This document shows, piece by piece, positions 20,048 to 30,724 of a DNA stretch of 64,000 nucleotides. Both the position numbers and the translations under genes were made by a program. Every line of letters starts with the position of its first letter. The stretch's first letter is position 1. The notes below the pieces were generated by a model. It made no database searches and had not been told where the DNA came from. It saw only the letters and a program-made list of their open reading frames with translations. Source of the stretch: Zygnema cylindricum (lineage: Eukaryota > Streptophyta > Zygnematophyceae > Zygnematales > Zygnemataceae); assembly GCA_037447655.1 (NCBI GenBank), contig JBBHKE010000805.1, forward strand, positions 1 to 64,000. Reading direction: 5' to 3'.

Positions 20048-20349
20048 CATAGTTAAAAAGTAGGCGTTTTTACGGTAGGCCTTTGGTCGGCGCCTTTATC
20101 GTAAGTTGTGTTATGGGCTTTTCATGTGACCTTCTTAGATCGATACTTTGACCAGAGACCGTCCGATCGTCCGAATCTGACGGTGAAATATTTTTTGGTC
20201 CGAATGTTTTAATTGGTCCAATTTTTGGTCCGAATGTTTTAATTGGTCCGAATAGGTCCGAATACAATATGGGTCTTAAGGTCATATTGTATGTTTTGCA
20301 TACAATAGGCATATTGTATGGGCCTACTTTCACCTACTTTTGAACTATG
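20048..20349. mobile_element. MITE copy 1 (8-bp target duplication, hAT-like)
   Basis: 302 bp bounded by near-perfect terminal inverted repeats (CATAGTTAAAAAGTAGG at the left; CCTACTTTTGAACTATG at the right) and by a perfect 8-bp direct repeat AAGTGAAT (20040-20047 and 20350-20357). There is no transposase. An 8-bp duplication fits hAT-type transposition. Internal sequence (CATATTGTATG near a ...TGCATACAATA inverted match; GGTCCGAATGTTTTAATT twice) is shared with copies 2 and 3 in reverse orientation. Confidence 0.88.
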
Positions 20350-21151
20350 AAGTGAATATCTCCGCAAGAGCGACCAAATGCTATGACGTGGGTCGACCGT
20401 CAGGTCGGCTGCACGTGATCCGGGCACCATGGAAGAAAAGCAGAAGCGTGGGAACCTTGGAAGTGCGATTGCCAGCTAATCAATGCCGTACGGATAAAAT
20501 CGAAACTGGAAACCTCTGCAATCGTACACAAAGACCAGGCGCAGTTAGCTCCGTCATCTTGTTGTCTTTTCCCCTCGAATACGGGCGAGCAGGAAAGATC
20601 CGTCTCCCAGCTATTAGATCCCACGATTTTCGGCGGTCCAAACTCCAAAGTCCAAACCCTAGGCTTTACGAGCTTCATTACGGCTTCCTTGTCAAACTAT
20701 CATCATATTACCGTACACTAGTACCTCGTCCTTGTATTCCGTACAGAAAGAATTATTGCCCATGTCTCTTTCGCCATAAATATGTCCTGTACGGACATGC
20801 CCAGACAAACAAATTATCACCTCGAAAAATCGTGCTTTCCCCTCGTCCTTTCACAATACGATAATATCCCTATCCGTACTATGCCTAGCGATTTCCAGTT
20901 CTCCCTACCGCCCAACAGCTCGAAGCTGCGAACCATGATCCAATCCTCTCTCCCTCACCCCCCCTTACCGTACGCTTCATTTCGTACGGCCCTTTTCCAC
21001 TGTGCCCGGCTCGGCAGTTATGGCAATTATGGCAGTTACGATATGCCCGAGTTGACTCCGAAGCAAGACTCGACAAACCTTTCCCCAACGAGCTACGCTA
21101 CGGCCTACGCCGCACCTGTACACCGTGTATCGTTGTTATCAATGTTTTTTT
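20350..21151 (+). other. GC-richer unique stretch, possible host sequence
   Basis: After the MITE the base composition becomes more balanced. A frame from ATG 20881 to the assembly gap reads MPSDFQFSLPPNSSKLRTM, then a Gly/Tyr-rich GSYGNYGSYDMPELTPKQ segment (about 90 residues). No domain is recognised. It could be a host exon, an unknown element or chance. The frame is cut by the gap at 21152. Confidence 0.25.
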
Positions 21152-21161
21152 NNNNNNNNNN
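21152..21161. other. Assembly gap (10 N)
   Basis: Ten undetermined bases. The true gap length is unknown, so the missing pol half of gypsy G2 and neighbouring sequence could have been lost or collapsed here. Confidence 0.99.
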
Positions 21162-21404
21162 CCATCTCTTTCTGTGCGGAGGGTTTTAGTCGGCCTTCCT
21201 GACTCTCTTTAGGCTCTACGTCCGATGGCAACGTCGGTACTACTTCCTCAACAAACGGCGAGATTACCGCGTTCAACTTGGTGTTAATAGCCCTTAGCGA
21301 ACATGGCACCAGGTATACGGGAGTAAACGTCCAGCTAGAGAAGACCTCAGGTGACAAGTTGTTGCCCGTCGAGTTAAATTCGCCTGAGGACTAGTATTAG
21401 AGGT
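21162..21404 (-). other. Unrecognised segment with a 65-aa open frame
   Basis: The minus-strand frame from 21357 to the gap (MSPEVFSSWTFTPVYLVP, then a Glu/Pro-rich end) has no recognised domain. It lies between an assembly gap and an LTR scrap, so its context is unreliable. Confidence 0.2.
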
Positions 21405-21527
21405 GGTCAGAGTTTTTGTCTGCCAGGGTGGAAGTTATTTTTGCTGAAACACAAAGGGGTCAGGATTATCCTATAGGCTTCTTAGAAGCTGTCCACTCTG
21501 AGGACTTATGGAGGTCTCAGAGTTTCA
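21405..21527 (+). repeat. 3'-end scrap of a copia LTR
   Basis: The segment GTCAGAGTTTTTGTCTGCC to CTCAGAGTTTCA matches the last ~120 bases of the copia K1 LTR (24150-24268). It ends exactly at CA, next to resumed gypsy G2 gag, so an LTR inserted in G2 gag and its left part was later lost. Confidence 0.8.
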
Positions 21528-21529
21528 TT

Positions 21530-23057
21530 TCACTCGCGATTATGATCAGGAGTCCGCTTAAATTGAGCTGCCCGTTGTTGAACAGTGGACTCCAGAAGAG
21601 ATCGACCTGCAAATGAGGGCATATGGACCACGGTACAAGCGATTCCCGATAATTGTGGTTCAACTTGCGCCATTAGAGCGGCAAACAACTCCTTCATCAT
21701 GGCTGCAACGGTAGCCTGCATCTCGGATTTCTCTCAGTCCTTCCGGCTGATTTTGGGAGGCGTGTCTTTCTCTACCTCTTTAGTTGGAGTAACTAATTTT
21801 GTCGAGCAAGCAGGTATACCGCCATCTTTGATTTGATTTTGATAACTGAAATCAGGATTTTTAATGTGACACCAGTGTATGTAATCTCCTGTTTGGTTAC
21901 AACTCTCTTATCCGGAAAGTTACGTTGGTCGTGACCAGTATTACCACACCGGAAGTAGATGCGCACTCGGGTTCGGTGGGAGTGATCCCATGGCCGGAGT
22001 CCTTGGAAGTTTGGGATTTGGCCAAGGGCGTGGGTTAGGATTCGGATGATTCCTAGGTTAAGACTTAGGCCGCTCATGAGCGTCCCACTAGCGCGTTTGC
22101 ATTTCATACCTTAAGGCATATTTGGCAGCCTGCTCGAAGGTGAATTTTAGACCATTTGCTTCAGTTAAATGACTTTGAATGAACCGCCGAGATTGAGTGG
22201 GAAATTGTCCCACAAATTTTTGTACTGCCTTCGCACCTGACATTAGGTCGGACAGGGCTTCACGTAAGGTCTCCATACGTGCTCGCAACGACGGAGCAAT
22301 TTTGCCCGGTCTGCGTTCGAAATTCATTAATTATTTAACTTCGTTAGGATTTAGCATTCTGTACTCCTCTTGTAACAAACTAAAAACAAACAATACCGGA
22401 TCCCGTAAGGGAACTAGCAATGCTACTCGAGCAGGAAATGCTACCCGAGCCACCACCGCGAATTGATGAGGAACCTCGGGTATTTCGGGTGAGATTTCAT
22501 TACCGGTAGAGTCATAAACTGCGAGAACTGCAGCTTGAAAAGGAATTTCCGGGCTGCCAGTTATGGTTGACAAGCCAGAATAGGCGGGTGCCATTTCATT
22601 CATGGCACAAATTGCCGCATGTTTTCGAGTATATAAAGATAGGGCAGATCCTCTTAGGTATCATCCCTACAAAGAAAAAGTCACACGCAAATCATAAGGG
22701 TGTTGTTATCAGAATGGGAGATCGCGCATCTCAGTGTCAAAAAGCATGCGAAAGTGTGACAAGGACATAGTGTCCTTGAGACCCGAAAAAACAAAACTGA
22801 TTTTTACCTCCTCCGGTATCTATGGACGAGGCCATGTCCACGCTAAAGGGACATGAGTTAGTGTGTATAGTCGCGCCCAATGGAAAAAGTGACGGCGGTA
22901 AGTTTAGATCCCGGATATCAAGGGAGTCTATGTCAAAATCTTCCCCCCAACTGTGGGAAGAAGACGAAGAGACAAATGATGTAGTTCTATCTGTGGGAAA
23001 GATACCAGATCTGGATCTGGGTGAACCTGTAAGCTGAGACCGATTAGTATGATACAT
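21530..23057 (-). pseudogene. Gag of gypsy G2, degenerate
   Basis: Minus-strand frames 23057-22737, 22603-22331, 22327-22088, 22107-21793 and 21721-21530 correspond in order to G1 Gag. Matches include MQATVAAMMKELFAALMA and QKFVGQFPTQSRRFIQSHL, near-identical to G1. One zinc-knuckle remnant (CGNTGHDQRNF) remains; the second knuckle is deleted. Several frameshifts make it non-functional. Confidence 0.8.
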
Positions 23058-23199
23058 AGACTGTACAAAGAGGATCTGACTGGAATGGAATCCCTAGCTG
23101 GCCCACACTAAAGACTCGAGCTTCTAGTGGCACCCGCCGGAAACTGTAATTTATTCTAGTCTGTTAGCATGTAATCAGCCAATCGGCCTATCCGGATGC

Positions 23200-24268
23200 T
23201 GTAGAAATTAATGGTCTTTTTTTTTAAGTATTTTCTAAGTCTGAATAGAAATAAATAAAGAAGCCGAGGCAGTCTACCTCTAACTTCTCTCTCCAACTCT
23301 CAAACTTGTTGCAGTCACTGAGAAATTAGAGAGGAAGCTAGAGCCATGGCTACCTAGGCTATCCAGAGGTTTACAGGATATAAATATTAGTTTATTAATA
23401 ATATAGAATATATTTACTAAAATGTATGTGCCGCCTCCAGGATTTAAGCCTGGAACTTGCCGGCCGCTAATCAGCCGGTAGCCGGTAGTTCTAACCGTTA
23501 TATCTAGAGATAGTGTTACGTATTATAGGGATTGATATTTAATTAAACATTCATACGTAGAATAGTTCATTTAACTGAAATAGTTTTACAAGCCATATAT
23601 CTAGTAATGTAAAAGTACGGATTCCGGTACGGATAAGAAACCAATACCGCACATTTATTTCTTTACCGACACGAATATCGCGCATGTAATTATTACGGCT
23701 ACGATTAAATGTGATTTTAATCAGACGGCCGAAATTAAACGCCGAGATCGCGAAAAAGAATTTCGGCGGTTTTTGATCATAGCCACATCGGATGACACGT
23801 GGCGGAATGGCATTGGATCGTGGCATCTCCGAGGATTAAGGGAGAGAATCCGGATATACCACGTGTCGACATTTAGGCCATGTCATACAATGTTCGTACA
23901 GAAAGTACATCTGTACCTGTACTTTTATGTACGGAGGAGTAATCTGATTGGCTCCGTAAATCAGTAGATAAAGTCTATGAGAGAGATAGGACTTAGAAAA
24001 ATTAGGAGATTGGACCCTCTCTCCCAGAGAGCTTCTATACAAAAGGTCAACTTTGACCCTCCATAACTTACTGCTCAGGGGAGCAAATTCAGAGATTCTT
24101 TTTGCTATCAACTCAGGGGAGCCTTGCCTTCACAAGGGAGAAGTTTGTCAGAGTTTTTGTCTGCCAGGGTGGCAGTTGTTTTTGCTGAAACACAAAGGGT
24201 TCAAGATTATCCTACAGTCTTCTTGGAAGCTGTCCACTCTGAGGACTTATGGAGGTCTCAGAGTTTCA
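23200..24268 (+). repeat. 5' LTR of copia K1
   Basis: Starts TGTAGAAATTAATGG and ends GAGTTTCA next to the primer-binding site. It contains an antisense tRNA-like segment (23430-23507), a G-box context ACACGTGG (about 23795), a GTAC palindrome (about 23895-23935), a CTCTCTCCCAGAGAG hairpin (about 24017-24031) and an inverted W-box GGTCAACTTTGACC (about 24045-24058). Confidence 0.92.
23430..23507 (-). other. Antisense tRNA-like segment in K1 LTR
   Basis: The minus strand shows ACGGTTAGAACTACCGG (A-box-like) and a T-arm-like hairpin CCAGG-CTTAAAT-CCTGG with a perfect 5-bp stem and 7-base loop. Spacing resembles a tRNA gene. The 3' LTR has the same segment near 28845-28920. Confidence 0.5.
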
Positions 24269-25116
24269 GGTTATGGGCCCACCCTCTAGGGTACCAATCT
24301 TTAATGGAAATGGCTTCATATACTGGGAAGTATGATGATATGAGCTCTATTCGAAAAATGGTTTTGGGGATAGTGAGTGGACGATTGGGGCGTCCATCAA
24401 GACTTGAAATTCCTCCAGGGTTTCGAGGAAGCAGATTCATCAGGAAAGAGGATCCACCTTCAATGGAGGAAACAAAAGAAGGAGAGGTGGTGGACAAAGG
24501 AAAGGAGAAGGAGGTGACCACACCAATAGCAACTGGTTCGGCATTCATGTCACCTATTCCGAGGAACGAGGAGAATGATAGTGAAACCTGGGAATTCACC
24601 AATATGGCGGCAAAGCACTTCATCCTACGCCATCTCACTCTAGGACTTGCATATCCTCATTTGCAGGTAGAAAGGGCATCTGATCTTTGGATGGCTCTCA
24701 TAGAGATGTACCGAAGTGGTACGATTCAGCAACAACAGTTGGTTGATCAGAAAGTTAAGGAGTATGTATACAAAGGGGGGAAGATGTTGGATTTTTGCAA
24801 TGAGCTTGCTACACTCTTCATGGAGCTAGAGAGTGCGGGAAAAGATTTTAGTGAAAAAGAAAAAGTTAACTGTTTACTGATGAAGTTACCCGATAAGTTC
24901 GAGAACATAGTCAACCGTGTGCATGACTTGCCGGACTCAAGGTGGATATGGAACTCAGTGGTAGGGATGATTCTCGTTCGGGAGAATACGATTGAGATCC
25001 GAAGGGGAGGAAAGAGTGGCCAAGCCTTGGCAACTGCGACCGATTGGAGAAAACAAGGATTCCTGGAAACTGGTCGGAAACTATGGGGGGAGGGAGCAGA
25101 AAAATCAGACCGATGA
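24249..25116 (+). pseudogene. Copia Gag, N-terminal part (K1)
   Basis: The natural ATG (24249) lies 20 bases inside the 5' LTR (MEVSEFQVMGPPSRVP); the primer-binding site encodes the VMGPP part. A one-base shift near 24330 moves to another frame, which continues with the Gag core: AAKHFILRHLTLGL, LWMALIEMYRSGTIQQQQL and NIVNRVHDLPDSRW. A second shift near 25080 leads to the zinc-knuckle frame. Gag forms the particle around element RNA. Confidence 0.8.
24269..24283 (+). other. Primer-binding site, copia K1
   Basis: GGTTATGGGCCCACC begins at the first base after the LTR. It is complementary over 15 bases to the anticodon arm of plant initiator tRNA-Met, implying priming by a tRNA cut in its anticodon loop, as in Drosophila copia. 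Confidence 0.85.
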
Positions 25117-25486
25117 GTTCGAACCAAGGGCTCCCAAAGGTTTATGTCATTTTTGTAAGAAACCAGGGCACTATATGGCAGAGTGCACTAAGCTAACCGA
25201 GCTTCGGTTAAAGGAGGGGCAGACCGGTGGTACCCCGAGAGGAAAGAAAAAAGCCCTTGTGACACAGGTACATGAGGCGGAATCCAAGGACGAGGACGAT
25301 GAGCTCCTTTTGGATGAGGAGTTGGAGGCGAAAAACGAGGTCGAAATTCCACGAAGGCAGAAATGTGCTTACGGTGGATTGAAAGGTGAAGCAGGCTGGA
25401 TTGTAGATTCAGGTGCCTCCATGCACATGTGTAAGGATAGGCACCTGTTCACTAAGATAAGAAAGATTACTACCGTAGAGATATAG
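25117..25486 (+). pseudogene. Copia zinc knuckle and aspartic protease (K1)
   Basis: The frame reads a CCHC knuckle (CHFCKKPGHYMAEC), an acidic linker, RRQKCAYGG, then the protease site GWIVDSGASMHMC with the DSG catalytic triplet. It ends at a TAG (25484-25486), where K6 has GAG in the equivalent place (GTTGAGATAGAGTACGG). The protease would mature the polyprotein. Confidence 0.8.
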
Positions 25487-26651
25487 TACGGGGATGGGAG
25501 GATAGTCACCACTACTCTTGTAGGATCGGTAGATCTGAAAGTGCTAGTAGAAGGAAAGACATCCATATTAACATTCTCCGATGTATTGTTTATTCCGGAG
25601 CTGAACAAAAACCTTATCTCTACATATGTATTAGATGATAAGGGTTTTTTCACTAGCACTAGGGAAGGATTCTTTACTGCTAGTTTTGAGGAGGATGTCT
25701 ATTTCATTGCTGAGAAAGGTAGCCATGGGATTTTTAGGCTGATCTTAAGTAATGAAAAGAAGAAACTTTATTATGCTGGTGTTCATGATATTATGATGTG
25801 GCATAAGAGGCTTGGGCATGTGAATCTAGACAAATTAAGAGAGATGAAAAAGATGGGAGTGGTGGAAGGGATTAAGTTCAGTGAGAATGATGATATAAGT
25901 TATTGTAGTGGATGTGCTCAAGGTAAAACACACAGATTACCCTTTCCTAAATCAGCTACCTATAAGGGAGAAATAAATTCTAGATCTAGTACACATAGAT
26001 ATTTGGGGACCGGCTAAAGTGCCCTCACCGGGAGGGAAGAGATTTATGATGACTATCACTGATGATTGGTCTCGGTATTCCCGAGTGTATTTTTTGTAAA
26101 ACAAGTCCGAAACTCAGGATTCTTTAAGACAATATAAAGCATGGAGGGAAAAACTCCATGAAACTCCAATCAAGAGGATAAGGAGTGACAATGGTGGAGA
26201 GTATACTTCTAACCAGTTTGAGGATTTTTTGAGGGAAGATGGGGTCCAACACCAAAAGACAGTCCCAGAAAACCCGGAACAGAATGGGGTAGCTTAAAGG
26301 TTAAATAGAACACTAAGTGATAGTGCTAGAAGTATGTTGTCAGATAAAAAGATAGGAAAAAGGTTTTGGGCAGAAGCAATGAATTGTGCTAATTACCTCA
26401 AAAATAGAGTTCTTACTTCAGCTATAAAAGATCAAACACCTTATGAGAGATGGACAGGCCGAAACCAAACATATCTCACTTAATGGTTTTTCGGCAGTCA
26501 AGTATTCAGTCTAGATAATGATCGGTCCAATTGGAAGCTGAATCCTAAAGGAAAACCGGGATACTTATTAGGATATGATGAGGATGTTAAAGGATATAGA
26601 GTTTATGATCTAAAAAGGGAAGATATAATCTTAGTAAAGCATCTAGTAGTT
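25487..26651 (+). pseudogene. Copia integrase, degenerate (K1)
   Basis: The frame 25541-26017 carries the GAG-pre-integrase and zinc domain (WHKRLGHVNLDKLREM, then CSGCAQGKTHRLPFPK). The catalytic core follows in broken frames: the first Asp near 25997 (HRYLG in a shifted frame), the second in RSDNGGEY near 26184-26207, and a stop in place of the core Glu codon region (GTAGCTTAAAGG near 26288). Several more stops occur before 26651. Confidence 0.75.
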
Positions 26652-27659
26652 ATGGATGAAGGAAAGTCTGTGGATCCCTTCAAATATACGAAGTCAGTAA
26701 AAATCAGATTTGAGTCAGAAAATTCCGATGACTTTGAGCTTCCTAACTATCCAGGTTTTAGAGAAGATGACATTCTTGCAGGAACAAATCAGACCGAAAA
26801 GGACTCGGCTGTGGAAACTCCAGTGACAACTCTACTCGAAGCGGAAGACGTGGTGGAAATTGATTCGGAATCAAGGGATAGGGGAGAAGCCGAGTTTGTT
26901 CGAAAGAATCCACGAGAACCATCTATTCCGGCCTCAGATTTTGAGGGGGGGAGGAGAAGTAGCAAAAGACTGCAAGAAAAACAGGTTAATAACAAGGTAA
27001 CTAAACTATCTCATCAAGATGAACCTCAAACTTATGGAGAGGCGATGACTTGTCCAGAAAGAAACCGGTGGAAGACAGCCATCAATGAGGAGATGGCTTC
27101 AATCATGGCAGCCGATACTTGGGAGCTGGTGGACTGTCCACCTAACCGAAAACCAATCGGTTGTAAGTGGGTTTTCAAATTAAAACTGAACCCAGATAAC
27201 ACAATCGAGCGCTACAAGGCCAGATTAGTGGCAAAGGGATTTACACAAAAGGAGGGAATTGACTACGAGGAAACCTTTGCCCCGGTGGTCAGATTTCCCT
27301 CCGTCCGCATACTTCTCAGCCTGGCAGCAGCGGAAGACATGGAAGTGCACCAGATGGAAATAAAAACAACCTTTTTGCATGGAGAATCGGAAGAGAAGAT
27401 CTTCATGCGACAACCCGAAGGGTTTGTGGAGGAAGGAGAGGAGAGTAAGGTATGCCGGCTGATTAAATCTCTTTATGGTTTGAAACAAGCGCCTCAACAA
27501 TGGAATAAGAAGCGTGATGCGAGTCTTACCGGTCTAGGATATATCCGGATCAGCTCAGATCACTCAATCTATGTTTTCGAAGATGAGGAAGGTTTTATAT
27601 TTTTTGCATTTTATGTTGATGATTTGCTTGTTTTAAGTAAATCAATGGAAAAAAAATAA
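26652..27659 (+). CDS. Copia reverse transcriptase, 335-aa open frame (K1)
   Basis: A long open frame. Residues 1-130 are the acidic INT-RT linker; RT begins near [20 protein letters not shown]. Catalytic positions: MEIKTTFLHG (Glu where relatives have the first catalytic Asp) and YVDDLL at residues 321-326. [15 protein letters not shown] is the copia hallmark. The frame ends at a TAA in an A-run at 27650-27659, where a one-base change shifts frame. The Asp-to-Glu change suggests an inactive enzyme even if expressed. Confidence 0.85.
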   Translation: MDEGKSVDPFKYTKSVKIRFESENSDDFELPNYPGFREDDILAGTNQTEKDSAVETPVTTLLEAEDVVEIDSESRDRGEAEFVRKNPREPSIPASDFEGGRRSSKRLQEKQVNNKVTKLSHQDEPQTYGEAMTCPERNRWKTAINEEMASIMAADTWELVDCPPNRKPIGCKWVFKLKLNPDNTIERYKARLVAKGFTQKEGIDYEETFAPVVRFPSVRILLSLAAAEDMEVHQMEIKTTFLHGESEEKIFMRQPEGFVEEGEESKVCRLIKSLYGLKQAPQQWNKKRDASLTGLGYIRISSDHSIYVFEDEEGFIFFAFYVDDLLVLSKSMEKK

Positions 27660-28600
27660 TAAACTGAAAACCAATCTTAAGGGGAGATTTGAAATGAAAG
27701 ATATGGGGGAAGCAAAATATATTTTGGGAATTCAAGTAGAGAGAGACCAAAAAAGAAAAAATATAAAATTGACTCAAAATGAAGCAATAGGGAACATACT
27801 TGAAAAATTTCAAATGGATAAAGCTAATAGTTGTACAACTCCAATGGAGTTGAAAAAGGGAAGTGAGGGGAGTGAGGAAGAAGGAGTCATAGTCTTAGAC
27901 GAGGAATTATCTCCTGAAGAACAGAAGTTCATGTAGACTATTCCTTACAGGCAAGTAGTGGGAAGTCTAATCTATTTTATGAATTGTACCCGGCCGGATT
28001 TAGCTGCAACTGTAGGAGTGCTGAGTAGAAGTCTAAATGCTCCCACTAAGAGGGATTGGGAGGCAGCTAAGAGAGTCCTTAGATATTTGATAGGAACTAG
28101 GGATCTATGGTTGCATTTGGGTGGGGAAAATACTGACATCACTACTTGGAGTGATGCCAGTTATGGTGATGCTCCGATGAGGAGATGCACTTCTGGATAT
28201 GTATTATATGTGGGTGATGGGGCTTGCTGTTAGAGTAGCAAACAGCAAAAAGTTATTGCTCAGTCCACCATGGAGGTTGAGTATATGGCCTCTTGCTCTG
28301 CTGTAATAGAATTGATGTGGGTCAAGTCTTTGCTTGGTGAGCTTGGTCAACTTAAAAGTGGTGTGCAAAAAATATTTTGTGATAATCAGGCTGCAATCGC
28401 CAATCCTAAACATCATTTTAAAGCCAAAACACATGGACATTAGACTCAGCTTTGTTAGAGAGAAAGTAGAAAACAAAATAATTAGTTTAGGGTACCGACC
28501 AGATAGTGAGATGGTAGCAGATATGATGACCAAACCTGTGCCTTCCCCTAACCTAATTTTCTGCAGGGAGAAGTACGGTCTGAAATTAAAGATTGACTAG
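27660..28600 (+). pseudogene. Copia RT end and RNase H (K1)
   Basis: Pieces 27694-27936 ([18 protein letters not shown]), 27958-28233 ([16 protein letters not shown] to RCTSGYVLYVGDGACC) and 28334-28600 (MVADMMTKPVPSP at the C-terminus) follow in order. RNase H motifs TTWSDASYGD (Asp), MEVEYMA (Glu) and FCDNQAA (Asp) are recognisable. Stops at 27934 and 28231 and a short deletion near 28400 break it. Confidence 0.8.
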
Positions 28601-28605
28601 AATAT

Positions 28606-28613
28606 AAGGGGAG
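28606..28613 (+). other. Polypurine tract, copia K1
   Basis: AAGGGGAG directly precedes the 3' LTR. Copia elements use this RNase H-resistant primer for plus-strand DNA synthesis. K4, K5 and K6 have AAGGGAG, ATGGGAG and AGGGGAG at the same place. Confidence 0.75.
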
Positions 28614-29682
28614 TGTAGAAATTAATAGTCTTTTTTTTTAAGTATTTTCTAGGTCTAAATAGAAATATAGAAAGAAGCCGATGCAGTCTACCTCTAACTT
28701 CTCTCTCCAACTCTCAAACTTGTCGCAGTCACTGAGAAATTGGAGAGGAAGCTAGAGCCATGGCTACCTAGGCTATCCAGAGGTATACGGGATATAAATA
28801 TTAGTTATTTATAATTTAGAATATATTTACTAAAATGTATGTGCTGCCTCCAGGATTTCAGCCTGGAACTTGCCGGCCGCTAATCAGCCGGTAGGCGGTA
28901 GTTGTAACCGTTGTATCAGGAGATAGTGTTACGTATTATAGGGATTGATATTTAATTAAACATTCATACGTAGGATAGTTCATTTAACTGAAATAGTTTT
29001 ACGAAAACATAGATCTAGTAATGTAAAAGTACGGATTCCAGTACGGATAAGAAACCAATATCGCGCATTTATTTCTTTATCGAAACGAATATCGCGCATG
29101 TAATTATTACGGCTACGATTAAATGTGAATTTAATCTGACGGCCAAAATTAAAAGTCGAGATCGCGGAAGATAATTGCGGCGGTTTTTGATCATAGCCAC
29201 ATCAGATGACACGTGGCGGAATGGCATTGGATCGTGGCATCTCCGAGGATTAAGGGAGCGAATCCGGATATATCACGTGTCGACATTTAGGCCATGTCGT
29301 ACAATGTTCGTACAGAAAGTACATCGGCAGCTGTATTTTTATGTACGGAGGAGTAATCTGATTGGCTCCGTACATTAGTAGATAGAGTGTGTGAGAGAGA
29401 TAGGACTTAGAAAAATAAGGAGATATGACCCTCTCTCCCAGAGAGCTTTTGTACAAAAGGTCAACTTTGACCCTCCATAACTTACTGCTAAGGGGAGCAA
29501 ATTCAGAGATTCTTTTTGCTATCGACTCAAGGGATTCTTGCCTTCAGAGGGGTGAAGTTGATCAGAGTTATTGTTTGCCAAGGTGGCAGTTGTTTTTGCT
29601 GAAACACAAAGGGGTCAGAGTTATCCTGGAGGCTTCTTGGAAGCCGTCCACTCTGAGGACTTATGCAGGTCTCAGAGTTTCA
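28614..29682 (+). repeat. 3' LTR of copia K1
   Basis: 1,069 bp, same length as the 5' LTR and highly similar, with scattered differences. It starts TGTAGAAATTAATAG and ends GAGTTTCA, followed by target duplication GATGC. Confidence 0.92.
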
Positions 29683-30724
29683 GATGCAACTATATGACAC
29701 ACTCTAATCAAGGTTAGTGTGCACACTGCCAGATCTCCGAATCAACCACACAGGAAGTTCATGCAAACAGACATCACCTCCACGATTTGGTCTATTCTGT
29801 ATCACCATGGTTAGTCTAATTGTGAATCCCCCCTAAGAAGGTCGTTCACAGCCAGATCTAAGCAGAACTCAAGAATTCACTTCAAACCACATCAAGAAGA
29901 AAACATGTCACCTATGTTAAGCCACTTGTAGCCAGATTTAATAAAACAGGAAACTATCAGGGCCAACGAGGCCAGCTGTAAAGAAAAACAAAAAACTATC
30001 AAGGCCATCAAGGCCAAATGTAAAGAAAAACAGGAAACTATCAGGGCCACCAAGGCCAGATGTAAAGAAAAACAAGATGCCGTTATCCAAGACCAATCAA
30101 GGTCAGATCTAAGAAAAATGCGACAAATGCCCTATACAAACAGAAGGCCCGGCCTTCTGTTGAAGACAAATCCCTCTTAAATGCTTGCACTTAACCACCT
30201 ACATCGCGCCCGCACCCAAAAGGAGCCGACTACTCACCTTAGAGCGATACAATCAAGTATGGTATTGTGAATGTTTCCCAACAAAGCTCCAACTCCTCTC
30301 CAATTCCGAATTGTCGAGAAACACCACAACTCAGTTACCCACTTAGTTAGTAGCATGTTAGGGCACACGTATCAGCACTATGCCACGCTATGCCCAATAA
30401 TAAAGCAATGATAATTTTTGTGATAATTCGTGTAACCTAATATATATAACATTTATCTTTTTTTTTTTTTGGGTTTTTTTTTTGAAGTTTTTGTGGTTCA
30501 AGTTTGCTAGGTGTTCTGAGTGAGTTAATCCAGTAGAAAGAAAGAAGAGAAAACTATACCAAACAATTCAACAATCTCAAATTCACAACTCAAACACAAA
30601 CTGGATAACAAATAAAATGAAATCAAAGCAGAAATTTCAAGAAATACCCACAATTAAACAAAACTTAAACAAAAACAACAATTGATTCCAAAGTAAAGAA
30701 AATCGGAAAAACAAAACAAATTTT
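29683..30724 (-). other. 5' leader of gypsy G2 (untranslated)
   Basis: Continuation of G2 leader after the K1 insertion. No protein domain. It aligns with G1 16190-17430 and includes a 42-bp tandem array and a T-rich run. Confidence 0.65.
29948..30074. repeat. Tandem array, ~42 bp x 3
   Basis: Three imperfect units AGGAAACTATCAGGGCCA...GGCCA.(A/C)TGTAAAGAAAAACA in the gypsy G2 leader. G1 has two shorter units at the same place. Not a CRISPR: there are no spacers, and the context is a eukaryotic retroelement. Confidence 0.85.

Larger units (their letters stand above)
23200..29682 (+). mobile_element. Full-length Ty1/copia element K1
   Basis: 6,483 bp with two LTRs of exactly equal length (1,069 bp; 23200-24268 and 28614-29682), each starting TGTAGAAATTAAT and ending CAGAGTTTCA. 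Perfect 5-bp target duplication GATGC (23195-23199 and 29683-29687). The uninterrupted target (TATCCGGATGCAACTA) is visible in gypsy G1 near 16190. Internal order gag-PR-INT-RT-RH is Ty1/copia. Stops and frameshifts disable every long frame except the RT part. Confidence 0.93.

Noticed and set aside
24124-24250. Gag start at the upstream ATG of the 330-aa frame in K1
   Set aside because: The sequence before 24249 is LTR in a frame not conserved in K5 or K6; alignment with them places the start at 24249, with a later frameshift.
24258-25127. Two 126-aa minus-strand frames
   Set aside because: They are antisense shadows of K1 Gag, with no motif of their own.
29948-30074. Regular ~42-base repeats resembling a small CRISPR array
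   Set aside because: Units are adjacent without unique spacers, have no cas genes, and lie in a eukaryotic retrotransposon leader.
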